Below, piece by piece: positions 60,379 through 64,000 of a stretch of 64,000 nucleotides of DNA. Source of the stretch: Flavipsychrobacter sp. (GTDB lineage Bacteria; Bacteroidota; Bacteroidia; Chitinophagales; Chitinophagaceae); assembly GCA_016786615.1 (NCBI GenBank), contig JAEUVX010000014.1, positions 103,334-167,333 on the forward strand, in the 5' to 3' direction. A program made the position numbers and the translations under genes. Each line of letters starts with the position of its first letter. Within the stretch, counting starts at the first letter, position 1. Below the pieces are notes generated by a model. That model saw only the letters and a program-made list of their open reading frames with translations. It was not told the origin of the DNA and searched no databases.

Positions 60379-61461
60379 ATGAAAATAATATTGCTGACCG
60401 CAGCCTACATAATAGCATATAACTGTAATGCGCAACTGAAACCCGGTTTTGATAAAGCAGAATACCTTGAGCTATTAAAAATTTGTGCAGAAACAGTAGA
60501 TACACCTGCATCCAAGAATGTGAAACTGGAAAAGCCAGCTTATCACAAAATGGTTTATAAATCGATACCAACCGAACTGGATAATAAATGGGATTTATGG
60601 ATTAGCAACGATAATATTGCCGTCATAAGTATACGTGGTACTACTTTAAAAACCGAAAGCTGGTTGGAGAATTTTTTTGCAGCAATGGTACCGGCAAGGG
60701 GCAAATTGTATTTGTCAGCAAATGATACATTCAGGTATAAGCTGGCAGAAGATAAAAAAGCTGCTGTACATATTGGCTGGCTGATAGGTATGGCAAGTAT
60801 TGCTAAAACGGTAATACCGAGAATAGACTCATGTTATAAATCAGGGATAAAAGAATACAGGATATTCGGGCACAGTCAGGGCGGAGCTATTGCATATTTA
60901 TTGCGGTCATATTTATACTACCAGCAGCAAAAAGGCAAGCTCCCGATGGATATTGTTTTTAAAACCTATTGTAGTGCTGCCCCCAAGCCGGGAAACCTGT
61001 ATTATGCTTATGATTACGAATACATTACCCGAAATGGTTGGGGATATACAATTGTAAATACTGCAGATTGGGTGCCGGAAGTACCATTGTCGTTACAAAC
61101 GGTAGATGATTATAATAATGTAAATCCCTTTAATAATGCTTCAGCAATGCTATCGAAACAGCCATTCCCGCAAAATATAGTGATGAAACTGGTATATAAT
61201 AATCTGCGAAAACCATCTTATAAATTACGCAACAGGTATAAGCAGTATCTGGGAGAACATGCATATAAAATGGTGGTCAAACATGTGCCGGCATTTGAGA
61301 AGCCCGATTTTTATAACAGCAGTAATTATATGAGAGCCGGGTCACCTATAGTTTTGGTACCGGATGCAGCTTATTACAAACTATATTCAGATACCAGCAG
61401 CAATGTGTTTGTACACCACCTTCTTGAACCTTACAATCATTTGATGCAGCAATATGAATAA
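60379..61461 (+). CDS. Lipase class 3 family protein, secreted
   Basis: A 360-residue secreted lipase-like protein. A signal peptide (MKIILLTAAYIIAYNCNAQ) is followed by an alpha/beta hydrolase domain with the nucleophile elbow YRIFGHSQGGAIAYLL, the usual GxSxG with Ser. The N-terminal region has NIAVISIRGTTLKTESWLENF, typical of class 3 lipases, and IVNTADWVPEVPL is near the Asp/His sites. Substrate (phospholipid or triacylglycerol) is not known. The preferred start at 60379 begins the signal peptide. Confidence 0.83.
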   Translation: MKIILLTAAYIIAYNCNAQLKPGFDKAEYLELLKICAETVDTPASKNVKLEKPAYHKMVYKSIPTELDNKWDLWISNDNIAVISIRGTTLKTESWLENFFAAMVPARGKLYLSANDTFRYKLAEDKKAAVHIGWLIGMASIAKTVIPRIDSCYKSGIKEYRIFGHSQGGAIAYLLRSYLYYQQQKGKLPMDIVFKTYCSAAPKPGNLYYAYDYEYITRNGWGYTIVNTADWVPEVPLSLQTVDDYNNVNPFNNASAMLSKQPFPQNIVMKLVYNNLRKPSYKLRNRYKQYLGEHAYKMVVKHVPAFEKPDFYNSSNYMRAGSPIVLVPDAAYYKLYSDTSSNVFVHHLLEPYNHLMQQYE

Positions 61462-61522
61462 ATAATAATATTTGTGTTGGTTTTAACACATTGGCATGAC
61501 TGTTAATGCCCGTGTGTTTTGT

Positions 61523-61552
61523 TATATTTGCCATCCCTTATACAAAGGGGGA
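61523..61552 (+). promoter_or_regulatory. gldF promoter and strong Shine-Dalgarno
   Basis: TATATTTG (61523-61530) matches TAnnTTTG and is followed by CCATCCC, then AAAGGGGGA (61544-61552), nine bases before the gldF ATG. The SD can pair over eight or nine positions with the anti-SD. The start region (TTTGCCATCCC) and SD are nearly identical to the rpsU leader, and ATCCC could mask GGGAT in a hairpin. Confidence 0.65.
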
Positions 61553-61561
61553 TATGCAATT

Positions 61562-62314
61562 ATGCGTAGTATTTTCATAAAGGAGATAAATTCTTTCTTC
61601 AGTTCTATTGTTGGTTACGTGGCTATCTATGTTTTTTTGATAGCATGCGGCTTATTTATCTGGGTGCTGCCCGATACATCTATATTGCGCCCCGATGGTT
61701 ATGCTACATTAGATAGTTTTTTTGAACTGGCTCCCTGGTTTCTGATGTTGCTGATACCTGCAGTTACCATGCGTTCATTTGCCGATGAGTTCAGAGGGGG
61801 TACGATAGAGTGGCTGCAAACAAAACCATTAAAAGATACAGACATCATACTGGGTAAATATTTCGCATCGGTTGTACTGGTATTGTTTGCATTACTGCCT
61901 ACAGTGGTATATGTGTACACAATTAGCAACCTCTCTATGGAGGGCAATACCATAGACAGTGCGGGTATTATCGGTTCATATATCGGATTGATATTTTTAG
62001 TTGCAGGTTTTACTGCTATCGGTATATTTTGTTCGTCATTGGCTAATAACCAGATTGTGGGCTTCCTCATAGCGTTGTTTGCATGTTATTTGCTATACAG
62101 CGGGTTTGAAGCACTGAGTAAAGTGCCTGCATTCATAAACGGAATAGACTATTACCTGGCAATGGTAGGTATGTCGTTTCACTACAATTCTATTAGTCGT
62201 GGGTATATTGATAGCCGCGACGTGATATATTTCCTATCAGTAGTAGTATTGTTTATTTCTCTCACACGTTTATCGCTTAACAGCCGCACAATGGATACGG
62301 CTCAGGGTTCATAA
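61562..62314 (+). CDS. gldF: Gliding motility ABC transporter permease GldF
   Basis: A 250-residue ABC-2 type permease with six membrane segments, starting RSIFIKEINSFFSSIVGYVAIYVFLIACGLFIWVLPDTSILRPDGYATLDSFFELAPWFLMLLIPAVTMRSFADEFRGGTIEWLQTKPLKDTDIILGKYFAS (key stretch TMRSFADEFRGGTIEWLQTKPL). This is the GldF family, which with GldA (ATPase) and GldG supports gliding motility in Bacteroidota. The frame extends 22 codons upstream across the SD, so the ATG at 61562 is chosen. gldG follows after three bases; gldA is not in the window. Confidence 0.92.
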   Translation: MRSIFIKEINSFFSSIVGYVAIYVFLIACGLFIWVLPDTSILRPDGYATLDSFFELAPWFLMLLIPAVTMRSFADEFRGGTIEWLQTKPLKDTDIILGKYFASVVLVLFALLPTVVYVYTISNLSMEGNTIDSAGIIGSYIGLIFLVAGFTAIGIFCSSLANNQIVGFLIALFACYLLYSGFEALSKVPAFINGIDYYLAMVGMSFHYNSISRGYIDSRDVIYFLSVVVLFISLTRLSLNSRTMDTAQGS

Positions 62315-62317
62315 TAT

Positions 62318-64000
62318 ATGGGTACAAACGCGTCTAATAAAAGAAAGTCGGGAATGAGGCTTGCCGTATTACGGATAGTTGTTTTAGCAGCTATACTGGT
62401 AGGTATTAATATGCTGGCTGCTCGTTTTCATACAGGTATAGACCTGACAAAAGAAAAGCGCTTCACACTTTCAAAACCAACTACAAAATTGCTGCGTGAA
62501 ATGAATGACGTAGCTGTGGTGACGGTTTACCTGAAAGGAAAATTTCCTGCAGGCTTTCAACGACTGGCAGATGCAACGCGCGAAAAGCTGGAGTCTTTGA
62601 GGTCTGTTTCGGGAGGAAAAGTTGTTTTTAAATTTACAGACCCGTTTGAAGGTAAGGCCGAAGAAGAAAAACTGGCTATATCAAAACAACTGAGTGAAAA
62701 AGGCATATTTGCACTGAACCTGCAAACCCAGAATGAAGATGAAGGATATGCAGAAAAATGGGTGTTCCCTTACGCATTGGTACAGTATAAAGACAAGGAA
62801 ACAGCAGTAAGTATTCTGGAAAATAATAAATGGGTAAGCCCGTGGGAAAACCTGAATAATTCACAAAACCTGCTGGAGTACAAATTTGTTGCTGCAATCA
62901 ACAGGCTCAATCAGCCAGATAAACCAAGTATAGCTTATGTGGTAGGACATGGAGAAACATTGGGCTATACTTCATACGACCTGTTGAAAACGCTGGAGGC
63001 GAATTATAAACTGGATACGTTTGATTTAACCGCCAATGTCTTTATTCCTCGCAGTTACAAAGCTATTATCATCAACAGGCCTACAACAACTTTTGATGAT
63101 AAGGAGAAATTCAAGATAGACCAGTACATAATGGAAGGAGGAAGGGTGTTATGGGCTATCGACCAGTTGTTTACTCCTATGGATAGTCTGAAACGGTCAG
63201 AGCAGTTTATTACTATGGATTACGGGCTGGAATTGGATGACATGCTTTTTAAGTATGGCGCAAGGATAAATAAAGATGTGATAGAAGACCAGCAGCAATG
63301 CCTGCCGTTGCCGATAATCGTTGGCGCACAAACAGGCAACCCGCAGATGCAGCTGAGGCCGTGGATTTTTTATCCAATATTTACACCGACATCACAGCAC
63401 CCTGTAGTGAAAAATATCAGTGCAGTAATGGGCAGGTTTGTAAGCAGTATTGATACAATTAAGAATCCGGAGGTTAGTAAAACAATACTGCTGCAGTCAT
63501 CAAAATACAGTCGCACAGAAGATTTTCCGGTGAGGGTAAGTCTTAGTTTATTGAATTTTCCCCTCACAGCCGATATGTTTAATAAGCCTTACCGCAACGC
63601 AGCGGTATTGCTTGAAGGTAAGTTCAGGTCTGTTTTTCAAAACAGGCTGGCACCTGAGTTCCTGAAGGTATTGCAAGACTCTTTGAAAAGACCATTTAAA
63701 CAATCAGTTGACTCTGCAACAAGTATGATTGTGATTGCAGATGGAAACATTATGGAAAATGACTTTTCGCAAAGTAAAGGGCCAATGGAAATAGGGTACT
63801 GGCAATATACAGAAACACGTTTTGCGAATAAAGATTTTATAATGAATTGTATTGAGTACCTGACCGACCCGAGCGGCCTGCTGGAAGCAAGGGCAAAAGA
63901 TATGCCGCTGAGGATGCTTGACAGTAAACGTGTGAAATCTGAAAAACTGACATGGCGTATTGTTAATATAGGGTTTCCTTTAGTTATAATAGGGTTGTTT
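62318..64000 (+). CDS. gldG: Gliding motility protein GldG, 5' part (cut by window end)
   Basis: The frame is open from the ATG at 62318 to the last base, 561 codons, with no stop, so the gene continues beyond the window. After a basic N terminus comes one membrane segment (LAVLRIVVLAAILVGINMLAARF). A large periplasmic region contains FHTGIDLTKEKRFTLSKPTTKLLREMNDVAVVTVYL, then PSIAYVVGHGETLGYTSYDLL and VLWAIDQLFTPMDSL, all characteristic of the GldG/ABC-associated DUF4350-like family. A second membrane segment begins at the right edge (LVIIGLF). It is the partner of GldF, three bases away. Confidence 0.9.
   Translation, partial: MGTNASNKRKSGMRLAVLRIVVLAAILVGINMLAARFHTGIDLTKEKRFTLSKPTTKLLREMNDVAVVTVYLKGKFPAGFQRLADATREKLESLRSVSGGKVVFKFTDPFEGKAEEEKLAISKQLSEKGIFALNLQTQNEDEGYAEKWVFPYALVQYKDKETAVSILENNKWVSPWENLNNSQNLLEYKFVAAINRLNQPDKPSIAYVVGHGETLGYTSYDLLKTLEANYKLDTFDLTANVFIPRSYKAIIINRPTTTFDDKEKFKIDQYIMEGGRVLWAIDQLFTPMDSLKRSEQFITMDYGLELDDMLFKYGARINKDVIEDQQQCLPLPIIVGAQTGNPQMQLRPWIFYPIFTPTSQHPVVKNISAVMGRFVSSIDTIKNPEVSKTILLQSSKYSRTEDFPVRVSLSLLNFPLTADMFNKPYRNAAVLLEGKFRSVFQNRLAPEFLKVLQDSLKRPFKQSVDSATSMIVIADGNIMENDFSQSKGPMEIGYWQYTETRFANKDFIMNCIEYLTDPSGLLEARAKDMPLRMLDSKRVKSEKLTWRIVNIGFPLVIIGLF

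Noticed and set aside
1-64000. CRISPR arrays, tRNA or rRNA genes, insertion sequences, known riboswitches
   Set aside because: No regularly spaced repeats, cloverleaf sequences, transposase motifs or recognisable riboswitch cores were found on reading. The direct repeats at 23.6-23.9 kb are two copies only.

Overview
The window looks like a chromosomal segment of a Bacteroidota bacterium, most likely of the Chitinophagaceae/Chitinophagales type. The reasons are two secreted proteins with C-terminal type IX secretion (T9SS) sorting domains, the gliding/T9SS genes gldF, gldG and porT, a Bacteroidota-style rpoZ, a DUF6029-like barrel protein, and promoters of the TAnnTTTG class. Start sites mostly lack Shine-Dalgarno (SD) sequences. 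There are no rRNA or tRNA genes, no prophage and no CRISPR array; most of the segment is housekeeping chromosome with a few accessory patches. || Layout. 0-10 kb: 3' end of pnp, a lipoprotein, an orphan histidine kinase, a divergent DoxX/HxlR pair, an alpha/beta hydrolase that lacks its nucleophile, and a minus-strand run (lipoprotein, ribE, CrtI-like oxidoreductase, glycosyltransferase). 10-13 kb: rpsU, a Xer recombinase, the hibernation factor gene hpf, and a PQQ-type beta-propeller lipoprotein. 13-21.5 kb: ferritin, TlpA-like thioredoxin, barrel protein, nadB, a secreted metalloprotease and an ABC exporter. 21.4-24.0 kb: a low-information islet with two unrecognised genes, bracketed by REP-like repeats. 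24-26.6 kb: CsbD-like, DUF721/DciA-like, a YjjG-type HAD phosphatase, and overlapping bamD-rpoZ. 26.6-42.9 kb: a complete dcw cluster (mraZ, rsmH, ftsL, ftsI, murE, mraY, murD, ftsW, murG, murC, ftsQ, ftsA, ftsZ) ending in a strong terminator. 43-49.7 kb: small basic secreted protein, large T9SS-secreted choice-of-anchor protein, sigma factor, rsmE, DUF4159 protein, glycosyltransferase. 49.7-64 kb: a 41-residue membrane micro-protein coupled to an IsdG-like monooxygenase, porT, MGMT-like protein, metF, lptB, GH3-family enzyme, TauE/SafE permease, engB, ubiE, class D beta-lactamase, M23 peptidase, lipase, gldF and the start of gldG. || How the genes fit together. The dcw cluster supplies peptidoglycan precursors (MurE carries the DNPR motif of meso-diaminopimelate enzymes) and the divisome. 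mraZ is preceded by three GTG[GT] repeats at exact 10-bp spacing that overlap its putative promoter, a good candidate for autoregulation. BamD, PorT, LptB, the barrel protein and GldF/G serve outer-membrane biogenesis and gliding or T9SS export, and the two sorting-domain proteins are probable T9SS clients. || Most unusual signals. (1) rpsU has a strong extended SD in a genome that otherwise appears to ignore SDs, and gldF carries a strikingly similar leader with the same 11-base start region and SD. (2) A family of TAnnTTTG promoters is followed by a C-rich start region, several so close to the ATG that near-leaderless mRNAs are expected. (3) The MraZ operator. (4) A cluster of DnaA-box-like 9-mers upstream of mraZ. 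(5) A Lys/Pro-rich FtsQ tail, and an FtsZ whose conserved C-terminal peptide is internal. (6) A class D beta-lactamase predicted to be a lipoprotein. All functional statements are from reading the sequence and family knowledge; no database search was run.
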